Position numbers and translations under genes: made by a program
NCBI RefSeq assembly: GCF_001936575.1
Contig: NZ_MSMP01000005.1
Location: 154,946 to 218,945 of the forward strand
Length of the DNA: 64,000 nucleotides
Reading direction: 5' to 3'
Source: Tenacibaculum agarivorans
Lineage (GTDB): Bacteria; Bacteroidota; Bacteroidia; Flavobacteriales; Flavobacteriaceae
Shown: positions 17,923-27,110 of the stretch, piece after piece
Numbering within the stretch: position 1 is the first letter of the stretch
Layout: each line of letters opens with the position of its first letter
The notes under the pieces: model-generated
What the model was told of the DNA's origin: nothing
Seen by the model: only the letters and a program-made list of their open reading frames with translations
Databases searched by the model: none

Positions 17923-19116
17923 TTAATTTTTTATAAATCTGAAGACATTACTATTTTCTAATTTTATAAAGTAAATACCACTAGATAACATTTGAGTAGT
18001 AATTTTTTCATCTTCAGATATCGTACCGTTCTTTACTACACTACCATCTATTTTATATAGTATATAATCTAGTGGTTTTTTGATGTTTGAAATTTGAATA
18101 AATTCTCGCGATGGATTTGGATATAGTTTAAAATTAGTCCCGATTTTATCATAATCAGTAGTAGATAAAACAGAAGTGTCAAGTTTTGCAACTTTACCTT
18201 TTAATGTATCCGTAATATCTATAGTTACTCCATTTTTAAATGTTTTTTTTGTGATGTCATAGTATAAAATATGAATGCCACTTTTATGAGGTATAATAGC
18301 ATTAATTTCTCTAAATGTTCCTCTATTTATATCGGTTGCTATTACAGTTTTTGTTGTAATATCTGCTTTAGCTATTCTTTCATATTTATCTGAGGCGTCG
18401 TCTGTATCAAAACCAATGTATAATTCATTACCCTGAAATGCTAAAGCATTTGGATGTTTTATTCCAGTTAAGACATCAGTTATACTTGGAGTTGCTGCTT
18501 TAATATCTACTTTAACTATTCTATTAGATCTAAAAAGTGATACATATACATATGTCCCATCAGATACCATACTTCTTCCTTGATCTCTACTATTTTTAGC
18601 TAATTCAATTACATCAGTCAAAACAGGCTTTGTATCAGTAACATTAATTTTAGAAATTACGGTATTTCCTTGTGGATTTCTTAACACGTAAAGTTCATTA
18701 CCAAAAAACGTAAGTGAATTAGGTCGATTTACGTTCTTTACAACATTTATGAACTGAGGTGTTTTTGCTGTAACATCTATTTTAACTATTTCACTTTTTA
18801 TATCAAATCTACCATCTGACAAAGACATGTAAAGTTCGTTGCCTTTAAAAGCAAGGGCACTGACTCCGAATTTTATACCAGAAATAACTGTTTTGGGTGG
18901 TTGATCTTTTTGTAAAAGATCTATTTTAATAAGGCTATAGGGACTATTAATACTATATACCCCGTTTTTATGCTCTTGTTTTACTAAGTAAAGTTCATTA
19001 TCCTTTAAAGCACTAACTTCTTGTAGATATTCTATACTATTTATTAATTGGGTATTTTGTGCTGCTATAGCATTAAAAAAGAAACTAAATATTACTATGA
19101 GTAGTAAATGCTTCAT
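17923..19116 (-). CDS. Secreted beta-propeller protein with T9SS sorting domain
   Basis: The 397-residue protein has a signal peptide (MKHLLLIVIFSFFFNAIAAQ), about 300 residues of repeated propeller-like strands (recurrent LYxxx...I.KxDIT blocks, similar to NHL/SMP-30 propellers) and a C-terminal type A sorting domain of about 70 residues (FKLYPNPSREFIQIS ... SSGIYFIKL). The last part directs export by the type IX secretion system. Binding partner or enzymatic role is not recognisable. Confidence 0.85.
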   Translation of the reverse strand: MKHLLLIVIFSFFFNAIAAQNTQLINSIEYLQEVSALKDNELYLVKQEHKNGVYSINSPYSLIKIDLLQKDQPPKTVISGIKFGVSALAFKGNELYMSLSDGRFDIKSEIVKIDVTAKTPQFINVVKNVNRPNSLTFFGNELYVLRNPQGNTVISKINVTDTKPVLTDVIELAKNSRDQGRSMVSDGTYVYVSLFRSNRIVKVDIKAATPSITDVLTGIKHPNALAFQGNELYIGFDTDDASDKYERIAKADITTKTVIATDINRGTFREINAIIPHKSGIHILYYDITKKTFKNGVTIDITDTLKGKVAKLDTSVLSTTDYDKIGTNFKLYPNPSREFIQISNIKKPLDYILYKIDGSVVKNGTISEDEKITTQMLSSGIYFIKLENSNVFRFIKN

Positions 19117-19302
19117 AATGGAATTTTAATTGTTAGATGTATAGTTAATACAACTCACAATTAAAATTCCCTACTCTCAACAAGTAACTATAGGTAAATG
19201 TAACTGACGGTAAAATGTTAGCAAGCTCTAATAATTATGCGGAAATAGTATTATATAAAAAGGTTGAGAATAATTTAAAAAACTATTTAGATGTATATTT
19301 TA

Positions 19303-19644
19303 TTACAATACCGTTAAAATATCTTCTGGAGGTCTTCCTATAACTGCTTTTTTACCATTAACTACAATTGGTCTTTCTATCAATTTAGGATTTTCTACCA
19401 TAGCAGTAATAATTTCAGAATCATTTAAATCTTTTCCTTTATACTGCTCTTTCCAAATTTTTTCATTCTTTCGTACTAAATCTATAGGAGAAATCTGTAA
19501 TAATGAAATAATTTCAGAAAGCTCAATTTCATTTAAATTTTCATCTAAATATTTAATTACGGTGAACTCTTTTTTACTTTCTTCTAAAATTGCCAATCCT
19601 TGTCTAGATTTAGAACATCTTGGATTGTGATATATTTTTATCAT
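19303..19644 (-). CDS. arsC: ArsC-family arsenate reductase (glutaredoxin type)
   Basis: The 113-residue protein has the thioredoxin-like ArsC fold with the active Cys10 in HNPRCSKSRQ and the C-terminal ERPIVVNGKKAVIGRPPE segment, both family hallmarks. ArsC reduces arsenate with glutaredoxin/glutathione, but stand-alone copies in flavobacteria may have a housekeeping or Spx-like role. No other ars genes are nearby, so arsenate resistance is not supported by context. Confidence 0.85.
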   Translation of the reverse strand: MIKIYHNPRCSKSRQGLAILEESKKEFTVIKYLDENLNEIELSEIISLLQISPIDLVRKNEKIWKEQYKGKDLNDSEIITAMVENPKLIERPIVVNGKKAVIGRPPEDILTVL

Positions 19645-19690
19645 ATTTTTTAGTCAATTATGAATTGAGAATTACGATTTTTAACTTCGA

Positions 19691-19796
19691 TTTCGACAAG
19701 CTCAATCTCCATTTTATTTTTTAAATAAATTAAGAACGTTGTATAGCTTTCGAGTTTTTAATTTTACTTCTAACTTCTAACTTCTAACTTCTAACT
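19691..19796. repeat. Intergenic repeat fragment and 7-bp tandem repeat
   Basis: TTTCGACAAGCTCAATCTCC (19691-19710) resembles an intergenic element common in flavobacterial genomes. It is followed by about four copies of a CTAACTT heptamer (19766-19796), the last of which contributes the TAG stop codon of prfB on the minus strand. Confidence 0.55.
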
Positions 19797-20885
19797 CTCT
19801 TTCTGTCCCATCATCATTAAATAGGCCTTTAAAAAAGGACTAATATTTCCATCCATTACAGCATCAACATTACCAGTTTCATGAGCAGTTCGTACATCCT
19901 TAACTAACTTATACGGATGCATTACATAATTACGAATCTGACTTCCCCATTCATTTTTGAGTTTATTAGCTTCGATATCAGCTCTTGCAGCTTGTCTTTT
20001 CTGTAATTCAATTTCATATAACTGAGATTTCAACATTTGCATAGCTGTAGCTCTGTTGTCATGTTGAGAACGTGAATTAGAACACTGAATCTGAATTCCT
20101 GTAGGTTTATGGTGTAATTGTACTTTGGTCTCTACTTTATTCACATTTTGCCCACCCGCACCACTAGAACGTGCTGTGGTGATTTCAATATCAGCAGGGT
20201 TAATTTCTATTTCAATAGAGTCATCAGCTACAGGATATACATAAACAGATGAAAATGAAGTATGTCGTTTAGCATTACTATCAAAAGGAGAAATACGAAC
20301 CAGTCTATGTACACCATTTTCACCTTTTAACCAACCAAAAGCATAATCACCATCTACCTCAATAGTAACCGTTTTTACACCTGCTGTATCACCACTTTGA
20401 TAGTTTAAAGTTTTGAGTTTAAAACCTTGTTTTTCCGCCCACATGGTGTACATGCGTAGTAGCATTTCAGTCCAATCGCAACTTTCAGTACCACCGGCAC
20501 CAGCAGTAATTTGTATTACAGCACTTAAACTATCTCCTTCCTCAGAAAGCATATTTTTAAATTCAATGTCTTCTAAAAAAGTATTTGTTTTTTCAAACTG
20601 TTCGTTAATTTCATTTTCCTCTACATCACCTTCCTTATAAAAATCGTATAGTACATGTAAATCATCACTTAAAGACACGATTTCATTGTAATCATTAACC
20701 CATTTCTTCTTTAATCGTAACGATTTCATCAATGTTTCAGCTTCTTTTGGATTGTTCCAAAAATTTGGATCAGCTGTTTTTTCTTCTTCATTAGAAATTT
20801 CAATCAATTTCTTATCAATATCCAAATAGCCTTTTAATTTGGTTACGCGTTCTGCAATATCTTTTAGCTGTTCGTATGTAATCAT
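19791..20885 (-). CDS. prfB: Peptide chain release factor 2
   Basis: The 364-residue RF2 has the codon-recognition tripeptide SPF ([12 protein letters not shown]) and the catalytic GGQ loop ([13 protein letters not shown]). It releases peptides at UGA and UAA. The region matching the programmed +1 frameshift site of many bacteria reads GYLDID with TTG GAT and no in-frame UGA, so the gene is read in a single frame. The stop codon overlaps a tandem repeat. Confidence 0.95.
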   Translation of the reverse strand: MITYEQLKDIAERVTKLKGYLDIDKKLIEISNEEEKTADPNFWNNPKEAETLMKSLRLKKKWVNDYNEIVSLSDDLHVLYDFYKEGDVEENEINEQFEKTNTFLEDIEFKNMLSEEGDSLSAVIQITAGAGGTESCDWTEMLLRMYTMWAEKQGFKLKTLNYQSGDTAGVKTVTIEVDGDYAFGWLKGENGVHRLVRISPFDSNAKRHTSFSSVYVYPVADDSIEIEINPADIEITTARSSGAGGQNVNKVETKVQLHHKPTGIQIQCSNSRSQHDNRATAMQMLKSQLYEIELQKRQAARADIEANKLKNEWGSQIRNYVMHPYKLVKDVRTAHETGNVDAVMDGNISPFLKAYLMMMGQKES

Positions 20886-20956
20886 AAGGGCAAAAATAAG
20901 GTAAAAAAAAGATTTAGTATTTTTAACAGCCTTTTAAATCTAAACCAAATAATTAC

Positions 20957-23332
20957 ATGAAAAAGATCGTATTTTTCCTATGCTATTTTTTTACTATTTC
21001 TTCTTTTTCTCAATTCTTTGAAGGAAAAAAAAATATAACAAAATATGAGGGTTTTATTCCTTTTTATTATGATGTAAATTCTGATGAAATTTTTCTTGAA
21101 GTCTCAAAATTAAATACAGAATTTTTATACGTAAACGCTTTGTCAGAGGGTATTGGATCTAATGATATTGGTTTAGATAGAGGACAGTTAGGTAATGGAG
21201 TAGTAGTTAAGTTTGTAAGAGCAGGAAATAAATTGTTACTGATACAACCGAATCAAAATTACAGAGCGGTAACTGATAATTTTGAAGAACAACAATCTGT
21301 AAAAGAGGCTTTTGCAAAATCAGTATTACATGGTTTTAAAATTGAGAAAGAAAATAATAATAAGTTCTTAGTGAATGCGACTAGTTTTTTCATTAGAGAC
21401 GCGCATGGAGTATCGGAAAGATTAGTCAACAACAAACAAGGAAATTATAAATTAGATAAGACCAAAAGTGCTTTTTATTTAGAAAGAACTAAGGCTTTTC
21501 CTAAAAATGTAGAGTTTGATGTAATGCTCACTTTTTCAGGAAAACCTAAAGGTAATACTATTAAAAGTGTAACACCCAATCCTTCTTTAGTTACTGTACA
21601 TCAACATCATTCTTTTGTTGAATTGCCAGATGATCAATATAAACCCAGAGTTTATGATCCTCGTTGTGGTTCTTGGCAAATGACGTATTTAGATTATGCG
21701 ACACCTGTAGATCAACCAATTAAAAAACGTTTTATTTATAGACATCGATTGGAAAAGAAGAATCCTATTGCAAAAATTAGTGAAGCCATTGAACCTATTA
21801 TTTATTATTTGGATAGAGGCACACCAGAACCTATACGTTCTGCATTATTAGAAGGAGGAAGATGGTGGAATCAAGCTTTTGAAGCTATTGGATATAAAAA
21901 TGCATTTCAATTAAAAATATTGCCTAAAGATGCTGATCCTTTAGATATAAGATATAACGTAATACAATGGGTACACCGTTCAACTCGTGGATGGAGTTAT
22001 GGAGGTAATATTTCTGACCCAAGAACTGGAGAAATTTTAAAAGGTCATGTAAGTTTAGGATCATTACGAATACGTCAAGATTTTTTGATCGCTCAGGCTT
22101 TGCAAGCTCCATATGCAATTGGAAATTCAAATGACAAGTTTGCGTTAGATATGGCTTTAGCTAGAATCAGGCAACTGTCAGCTCATGAAATAGGACATAC
22201 TTTAGGGTTTGCGCATAATTTTGCAGCTAGTACAAATGATAGATCGTCAGTAATGGATTATCCTCATCCTAAATTGACAATTAAAAATGGAAAGATTGAT
22301 TTTTCCGATGCTTACGATACTAAAATCGGAGTATGGGATAAAGTTACTGTGGCTTATGCCTACCAAGATTTTCCAAACAATGAGAAAGAAGGTTTACTTA
22401 AAATTTTAGAAGAGGCATCTAATCAAGGTTTACGATTCATTTCAGATGCAGATGCTAGACCTAAAGGAAGTGCTCATGCTTATGCACATCTTTGGGATAA
22501 TGGAGAAGATGCTGCTGAAGAGTTAAAGAATGTATTGGATATTAGAAAAAAAGCAATTGATAATTTTTCAATAGATAATATTAAATCGAACCAACCTTAT
22601 TCGGTTTTGGAAGATGTATTTGTACCCTTATATTTTTTTCACAGATATCAAACTGATGCAGCTTCTAAGTTGATAGGGGGACTTGATTATACCTATGCAA
22701 TTAAAGGGCAAAAAGATATTATAATGCAAAGAGTTGATGGAAATACTGAACGAAAAGCTTTACAGCAATTGTTAAGAACTATTGATGTAAAGGAAATAGC
22801 GATTCCAAAACGATTATTACGAATTTTTCCGCCTAGAGCATATGGCTATAGTAGAACACGAGAGAGTTTTAAAAGTAAACTAGGAGTAGTTTTTGATTCG
22901 TACGGAGCGGTACAAACAAATGTAGAATTTACCTTAAGTTATATATTACATCCTGAACGAGTGAATCGTTTACTACAACAGCATAGCATTGATAATACCC
23001 AACTTAGTTTGGTAGAAATGTTAGAGGCAATTATAGCTAAATCATTCAAAAAAGAATTTAAAGATTCTTATTACAGAGGATTACATACAGTAGTAAAAAA
23101 AGAAATTTTATCTAATTTATTTTATTTGTATAATAGCCCAATTTATTTTGAAGGAAAGGCGATAGTTAACAAAAAAATAAATAGTATTGCATCGTATTTA
23201 AAAAACAGCACGAAGGCAGTTGATGAAGAATTTCTTTTGTTGATTAATGATTTCAAAAAAAATCCTTCAAAGTATAGTAAAAAAACAAAAGCGTTAAAAA
23301 TTCCTGATGGATCTCCTATAGGAACTAAATAA
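20957..23332 (+). CDS. Zinc-dependent metallopeptidase (HEXXHXXGXXH, DUF5117-type)
   Basis: The 791-residue secreted protein has a signal peptide (KKIVFFLCYFFTISSFSQ) and the extended metzincin-like motif HEIGHTLGFAH at residues 410-420, followed by the Met-turn-like SVMDYPHP. The layout (N-terminal DUF5118/5117-like domain, catalytic domain, helical C-terminus) fits the zinc-dependent metalloprotease family widespread in Bacteroidota. Substrate unknown. It is divergent from prfB and precedes ltaE by 31 nt. Confidence 0.85.
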   Translation: MKKIVFFLCYFFTISSFSQFFEGKKNITKYEGFIPFYYDVNSDEIFLEVSKLNTEFLYVNALSEGIGSNDIGLDRGQLGNGVVVKFVRAGNKLLLIQPNQNYRAVTDNFEEQQSVKEAFAKSVLHGFKIEKENNNKFLVNATSFFIRDAHGVSERLVNNKQGNYKLDKTKSAFYLERTKAFPKNVEFDVMLTFSGKPKGNTIKSVTPNPSLVTVHQHHSFVELPDDQYKPRVYDPRCGSWQMTYLDYATPVDQPIKKRFIYRHRLEKKNPIAKISEAIEPIIYYLDRGTPEPIRSALLEGGRWWNQAFEAIGYKNAFQLKILPKDADPLDIRYNVIQWVHRSTRGWSYGGNISDPRTGEILKGHVSLGSLRIRQDFLIAQALQAPYAIGNSNDKFALDMALARIRQLSAHEIGHTLGFAHNFAASTNDRSSVMDYPHPKLTIKNGKIDFSDAYDTKIGVWDKVTVAYAYQDFPNNEKEGLLKILEEASNQGLRFISDADARPKGSAHAYAHLWDNGEDAAEELKNVLDIRKKAIDNFSIDNIKSNQPYSVLEDVFVPLYFFHRYQTDAASKLIGGLDYTYAIKGQKDIIMQRVDGNTERKALQQLLRTIDVKEIAIPKRLLRIFPPRAYGYSRTRESFKSKLGVVFDSYGAVQTNVEFTLSYILHPERVNRLLQQHSIDNTQLSLVEMLEAIIAKSFKKEFKDSYYRGLHTVVKKEILSNLFYLYNSPIYFEGKAIVNKKINSIASYLKNSTKAVDEEFLLLINDFKKNPSKYSKKTKALKIPDGSPIGTK

Positions 23333-23363
23333 GGATAATACAATATAAAAAGAATATCTCGGC

Positions 23364-24398
23364 ATGGAAATAAACTTAATAAGTGATACAGTTACAAAAC
23401 CTACGGAAGGAATGTTAAAAGCTATGATGACAACAAATGTGGGAGATGATGTTTTTAAAGGTGACCCAACTGTAAATTTATTACAAGAAAAAGTAGCAGA
23501 TATGTTTGGTATGGAGGATGCTTTATTTTTTCCTTCTGGAACTATGGCAAATCAAACTGCTATTAAATTACATACGCAACCTGGAGATAAATTGTTTTGT
23601 GATAAGTGGGCTCACGTATATAATTACGAAGGAGGAGGTGCAGCTTTTAATGCGGGAGTATCTTGTAAATTAATAGACGGAGATAGAGGAATGTTTACTG
23701 CGGAACAATTACAATATGCTGCTGAGGGGAGATCAGACATTCATGTACCGTATTCTAGATTAGTATGTGTTGAAAATACTACAAATAAAGGAGGTGGAGC
23801 ATGTTGGGATTTTAGTGAATTAGAAGAAATAAAAAAAGTAGCAGATACGTTTAACTTATCGTATCATTTAGATGGGGCTAGATTGTTTAATGCTTTAGTA
23901 GCTAAAGGAGAAACTCCAAAACAATATGGAGCATTATTTGATACAATCTCTATTTGTTTATCTAAAGGATTGGGAGCACCAATCGGTTCAGTTTTAGTTG
24001 GAAGTAAAGAACATATTGCTAAAGCACTTCGTATTAGAAAATTATTTGGAGGAGCAATGCGACAAGTTGGATATTTAGCAGCAGCTGGAATTTATGCTTT
24101 AGATCATCATATAGAAAGATTAGAAGAGGATCATCAAAAAGCTAAAGAAATAGGAGCAATTTTAGAGAAAGCAAACTATGTGAAAAGAGTAGAGCCTATA
24201 GAAACTAATATCATTATTTTTTACGTAACAAATGATTTGAATCCTGCTGATTTTATAGATACGATGAAAGATAAAGGAATCCTGTTAACGCCTATGGGAG
24301 AAGGAAAAATTAGAATTGTTACGCATTTAGATTATACAGATAAAATGCATAAAACATTACTAAAAGAATTACAAGCATATCAAATGCTTAAATTTTAA
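23364..24398 (+). CDS. ltaE: Low-specificity L-threonine aldolase
   Basis: The 344-residue fold-type I PLP enzyme has the PLP Lys in SICLSKGLGAPIGS, the Asp/Arg motif YHLDGARLFNA and the N-terminal LISDTVTKPT typical of threonine aldolases. It cleaves L-threonine or allo-threonine to glycine and acetaldehyde. Its stop codon overlaps the convergent gene by 4 nt. Confidence 0.93.
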   Translation: MEINLISDTVTKPTEGMLKAMMTTNVGDDVFKGDPTVNLLQEKVADMFGMEDALFFPSGTMANQTAIKLHTQPGDKLFCDKWAHVYNYEGGGAAFNAGVSCKLIDGDRGMFTAEQLQYAAEGRSDIHVPYSRLVCVENTTNKGGGACWDFSELEEIKKVADTFNLSYHLDGARLFNALVAKGETPKQYGALFDTISICLSKGLGAPIGSVLVGSKEHIAKALRIRKLFGGAMRQVGYLAAAGIYALDHHIERLEEDHQKAKEIGAILEKANYVKRVEPIETNIIIFYVTNDLNPADFIDTMKDKGILLTPMGEGKIRIVTHLDYTDKMHKTLLKELQAYQMLKF

Positions 24399-24886
24399 AA
24401 GAATACTCGTACAATAGGTGAAATAGCTGATGTGTAAATACTTTGTTCATTATCAAATAAAACATCATATCTAAAACCTAAAGAAACATAGCTACTTACC
24501 CTGTATGCAGCACCTAAATATAATGCAGGGTAACTAAAGCTATCTGAAAAGTCATCCAACCTTTGATTTACAAATAATTGTTCAAATTCAGTGGAAATTT
24601 GTACTCCTTCGAAAGGATTATAAAGTGATAAAACTCCTGTGCTAAAAACATTAGAAACAAAATCGTTAGCACTGGCATATTGATATCCTAAGCTAACACC
24701 TGCCGAAAACTTATCATTGAAATCATAAATAGCAGTAGGGGTAATAGCAAAGTTAGTAGAACTTCCTAAAGCTAGTCCTATTCCGCCTCCAAAACGAACA
24801 TTATCCCAAAAGTTAGATTCTACAGACTGTTGAGTATGGATTAAAATTGATGAAAGAATAAAGAATAAGAATGAAATTTTTCTCAT
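24395..24886 (-). CDS. Small outer-membrane beta-barrel-like protein
   Basis: From the Met at 24886 the 163-residue product has a clean signal peptide (MRKISFLFFILSSILIHTQ) and alternating beta strands ending in an aromatic residue (VRVFF), as in small outer-membrane barrels. An upstream Met at 24910 would overlap the preceding gene and push the signal inward, so 24886 is preferred. It is the last gene of the ECF sigma operon and may report envelope status; function unknown. Confidence 0.65.
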   Translation of the reverse strand: MRKISFLFFILSSILIHTQQSVESNFWDNVRFGGGIGLALGSSTNFAITPTAIYDFNDKFSAGVSLGYQYASANDFVSNVFSTGVLSLYNPFEGVQISTEFEQLFVNQRLDDFSDSFSYPALYLGAAYRVSSYVSLGFRYDVLFDNEQSIYTSAISPIVRVFF

Positions 24887-24899
24887 GCTAAAATTGAAA

Positions 24900-25508
24900 T
24901 TATTCATCATCTAATTTAGCTAAATCCTTATAATTTCTATATAATTTTCTTAATAAAATACCATAAATCAATTGATAAAACAACCAAGTTAATCCCAGAA
25001 TAACAGCAAGAAAAAATACCATTCCAATTATGGCTCCAATAGTTTGCATGTTGCTGAAGTCATCGAATTTTTTAAAAGACATAGTTGTAATCACTGAGAA
25101 CATGATTGCTAAATAACCTAAATTAATGAATACATAATTCTTAACTGTTCTACGTGTAGTTACAATTTGATTCATTAAACTCTTGGTGTTTTCTGTTACA
25201 GAAATACTTCTATAATTAATGTAAAATTTATACAAATAATATATCACAATTGCTCCTAAAACAACTTGAGAATACACTACAAAATTTTTAATTCCTAAAT
25301 CATCATAAATTTTATTAGATTCTTCAAAATCTATAAATAGATAAGAACAACCTAATAAAATGAATTCTATCATCCCAATAATAAAAATCCACTTCACAAT
25401 AGATGAGGATTTAGATTTCATCATTTTATAAATTTCAACTTGACTTACTTTTTTAGTATCATTATCTTGGTTATCCCAAGCTTCTTTATATTTTTCTAAT
25501 ACATCCAT
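24900..25508 (-). CDS. Membrane protein next to ECF sigma factor, possible anti-sigma
   Basis: The 202-residue protein has a short hydrophilic N-terminus (about 30 residues) and four hydrophobic segments (about 38-58, 75-95, 122-142, 160-185). It follows the sigma factor gene by 9 nt in the same direction. This arrangement is typical of a sigma/anti-sigma pair in flavobacteria, but no zinc-binding anti-sigma motif (HxxxCxxC) is visible. The anti-sigma role is inferred from position. Confidence 0.65.
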   Translation of the reverse strand: MDVLEKYKEAWDNQDNDTKKVSQVEIYKMMKSKSSSIVKWIFIIGMIEFILLGCSYLFIDFEESNKIYDDLGIKNFVVYSQVVLGAIVIYYLYKFYINYRSISVTENTKSLMNQIVTTRRTVKNYVFINLGYLAIMFSVITTMSFKKFDDFSNMQTIGAIIGMVFFLAVILGLTWLFYQLIYGILLRKLYRNYKDLAKLDDE

Positions 25509-25517
25509 ATCTTATTC

Positions 25518-26012
25518 TTATGGGTTTAGTATTTTTTTTAGTTTATCCTTAGCTCTATTCATTTTTACACGTGCATTAACATTACTAATACCTAATGTAT
25601 CAGAAATTTCGTCGTAAGATTTGTCTTCTAAATACAAAAATACTAGAGCTTTATCTATATCATTTAATTGTTGAATAGCGGTATACAAAGATTTCAATTG
25701 TCTTTCTTCTGTATCATCATATTCAACAGCCTTTATTTTATAAGTAACATCTGAAATATCTTGCGTCTTTATATTCTTAGTTGATTTTCGATATAAAGAA
25801 ATAGCTGTATTTAATGCCACTCTGTATAACCATGTACTAAATTTAGCATCACCTCTAAACTTTCCATAGTTTTTCCAGACTTGTATTGTTATTTCTTGAA
25901 ACAAATCATTATGATCACTTTGGTTTGTAGTATAAATCCTACAAATTTTATGAACAATATTTTGGTTGGCTTCAAAATCGTCTAAAAAATTCTTTTCTAG
26001 GTTTTTACGCAC
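25518..26012 (-). CDS. ECF-type RNA polymerase sigma factor
   Basis: The 164-residue sigma-70 family protein has region 2 (NDLFQEITIQVWKNYGKF and STWLYRVALNTA) and region 4 (LEDKSYDEISDTLGIS ... VKMNRAKDKLKKIL). It directs polymerase to a small regulon, probably including its own operon with the two downstream membrane genes. It is divergent from the MerR regulator of the carotenoid cluster. Confidence 0.93.
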   Translation of the reverse strand: MRKNLEKNFLDDFEANQNIVHKICRIYTTNQSDHNDLFQEITIQVWKNYGKFRGDAKFSTWLYRVALNTAISLYRKSTKNIKTQDISDVTYKIKAVEYDDTEERQLKSLYTAIQQLNDIDKALVFLYLEDKSYDEISDTLGISNVNARVKMNRAKDKLKKILNP

Positions 26013-26105
26013 AATTATTGTTGGTTAGTTAATCTATTAGTAGGAGTAATATATGAAATGTTACATCTTTATAATTAAAAAATTCACTTTTACTTTTATT
26101 ATTTG

Positions 26106-26113
26106 TATCTTTG
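26106..26113 (+). promoter_or_regulatory. -7 element of the MerR regulator gene
   Basis: TATCTTTG fits TAnnTTTG. No TTG is seen at the -33 distance, so the promoter may need an activator or another sigma factor. An in-frame TTG at 26111 lies inside this element, which argues that translation begins at the later TTG at 26135. Confidence 0.5.
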
Positions 26114-26134
26114 TTTAATAAAACAAGAGCAAGG

Positions 26135-27028
26135 TTGAACAATATAAAGACAGTTTTTACTATTAAAGACTTGGAAAATATTTCAGGTATTAAAGCGCAT
26201 ACTATACGTATATGGGAAAAGCGTTATAATTTGCTGCAGCCTAATAGAACTGAAACAAACATAAGGTATTATTCTGCAGAAAGCTTACTTAAGCTATTGA
26301 ATGTAGCGTTACTAAATAAGCATAGTTTTAAAATTTCTAAAATTGCTCAAATGTCTGAAGAGCAAATTACTACTAGTGCCAGAGAGTTAGCGTTTAAATA
26401 TGCAGTTAATGATGAGGCTGTGAATGCTTTCAAGATGTCTATGTTTCAATTCGATAAAGTTTTATTTAACAATACTTACAATAAATTACTTCATAAAAAA
26501 ACATTCAGACAAATCTTTAAAGAAGTATTTATTCCGTTCTTGAATCATATAGGTTTATTATGGCAAACCAATACGTTGATGCCTGCGCATGAGCACTTTA
26601 TATCAAATCTGATTATTCAAAAAATTCAGTTGAATACAGAAAAGCTAGAGTATGCAGCTACTAATACAGATTATACTTATGTACTTTTCCTACCAGATGG
26701 AGAAATACATGAGATTGGCTTGATGTATTTAAATTTTGAGTTAGTACTTAGAGGTTGTCAAACAATTTATTTAGGACAAAGCTTACCGTTAAATAATTTA
26801 GATTATTTCTTTGAAGGTGAACTCAAAGTTTGTTTCATTACCTCAATGACTGTTCAACCATATGATGATAAGGTTCTGGAATATTTTAATGAAATAGAGT
26901 CTATTTTAAAAGATACAGATCACAAATTAATAGCTATAGGAAAGAAAACTTCAATTGTATCTGAAGAATCATTCAGTTCAAATATCGAATTTTATCCTAC
27001 ACTTATCGAGGTTCTTGATACATTATAA
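26135..27028 (+). CDS. MerR-family regulator with CarH-like cobalamin-binding domain
   Basis: Starting at the TTG at 26135 (MNNIKTVFTIKDLENISGIK) gives 297 residues: a MerR winged helix (about 5-75) and a B12-binding-type C-terminal half. Residues of the B12 photoreceptor CarH are present: W143-x9-E153-H154 and His192 in DGEIHEIG, the expected lower cobalt ligand. It lies directly upstream of crtI-crtB-crtZ, where CarH/CarA-type repressors control carotenoid synthesis in light. An earlier in-frame TTG (26111) falls in the promoter. B12 binding is inferred from the residues. Confidence 0.8.
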   Translation: MNNIKTVFTIKDLENISGIKAHTIRIWEKRYNLLQPNRTETNIRYYSAESLLKLLNVALLNKHSFKISKIAQMSEEQITTSARELAFKYAVNDEAVNAFKMSMFQFDKVLFNNTYNKLLHKKTFRQIFKEVFIPFLNHIGLLWQTNTLMPAHEHFISNLIIQKIQLNTEKLEYAATNTDYTYVLFLPDGEIHEIGLMYLNFELVLRGCQTIYLGQSLPLNNLDYFFEGELKVCFITSMTVQPYDDKVLEYFNEIESILKDTDHKLIAIGKKTSIVSEESFSSNIEFYPTLIEVLDTL

Positions 27029-27032
27029 AATT

Positions 27033-27068
27033 TTTTGTTTAAAATTTAGTTAATTTAATTAAACAAAA
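27033..27068. promoter_or_regulatory. Inverted repeat in the crtI promoter region, candidate operator
   Basis: TTTTGTTTAA (27033-27042) and TTAAACAAAA (27059-27068) are exact inverted repeats with a 16-nt AT-rich spacer. They precede a TATCTTTA element (27081-27088), which is similar to the -7 of the upstream MerR gene, and the crtI start at 27111. They are plausible half-sites for the MerR/CarH-like regulator. Confidence 0.45.
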
Positions 27069-27110
27069 TGTTTTTTTCCATATCTTTAGGATGTAAATAA
27101 GAATAAAACT

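Noticed and set aside
19303..19644. Arsenic resistance island
   Set aside because: Only a lone ArsC-family protein is present, without arsR, an arsenite pump or an acr gene.
27033..27068. Inverted repeat after the MerR gene considered as a terminator
   Set aside because: The arms are AT-only except for one G/C pair each, there is no following T run, and it lies at the crtI promoter, so an operator is more likely.
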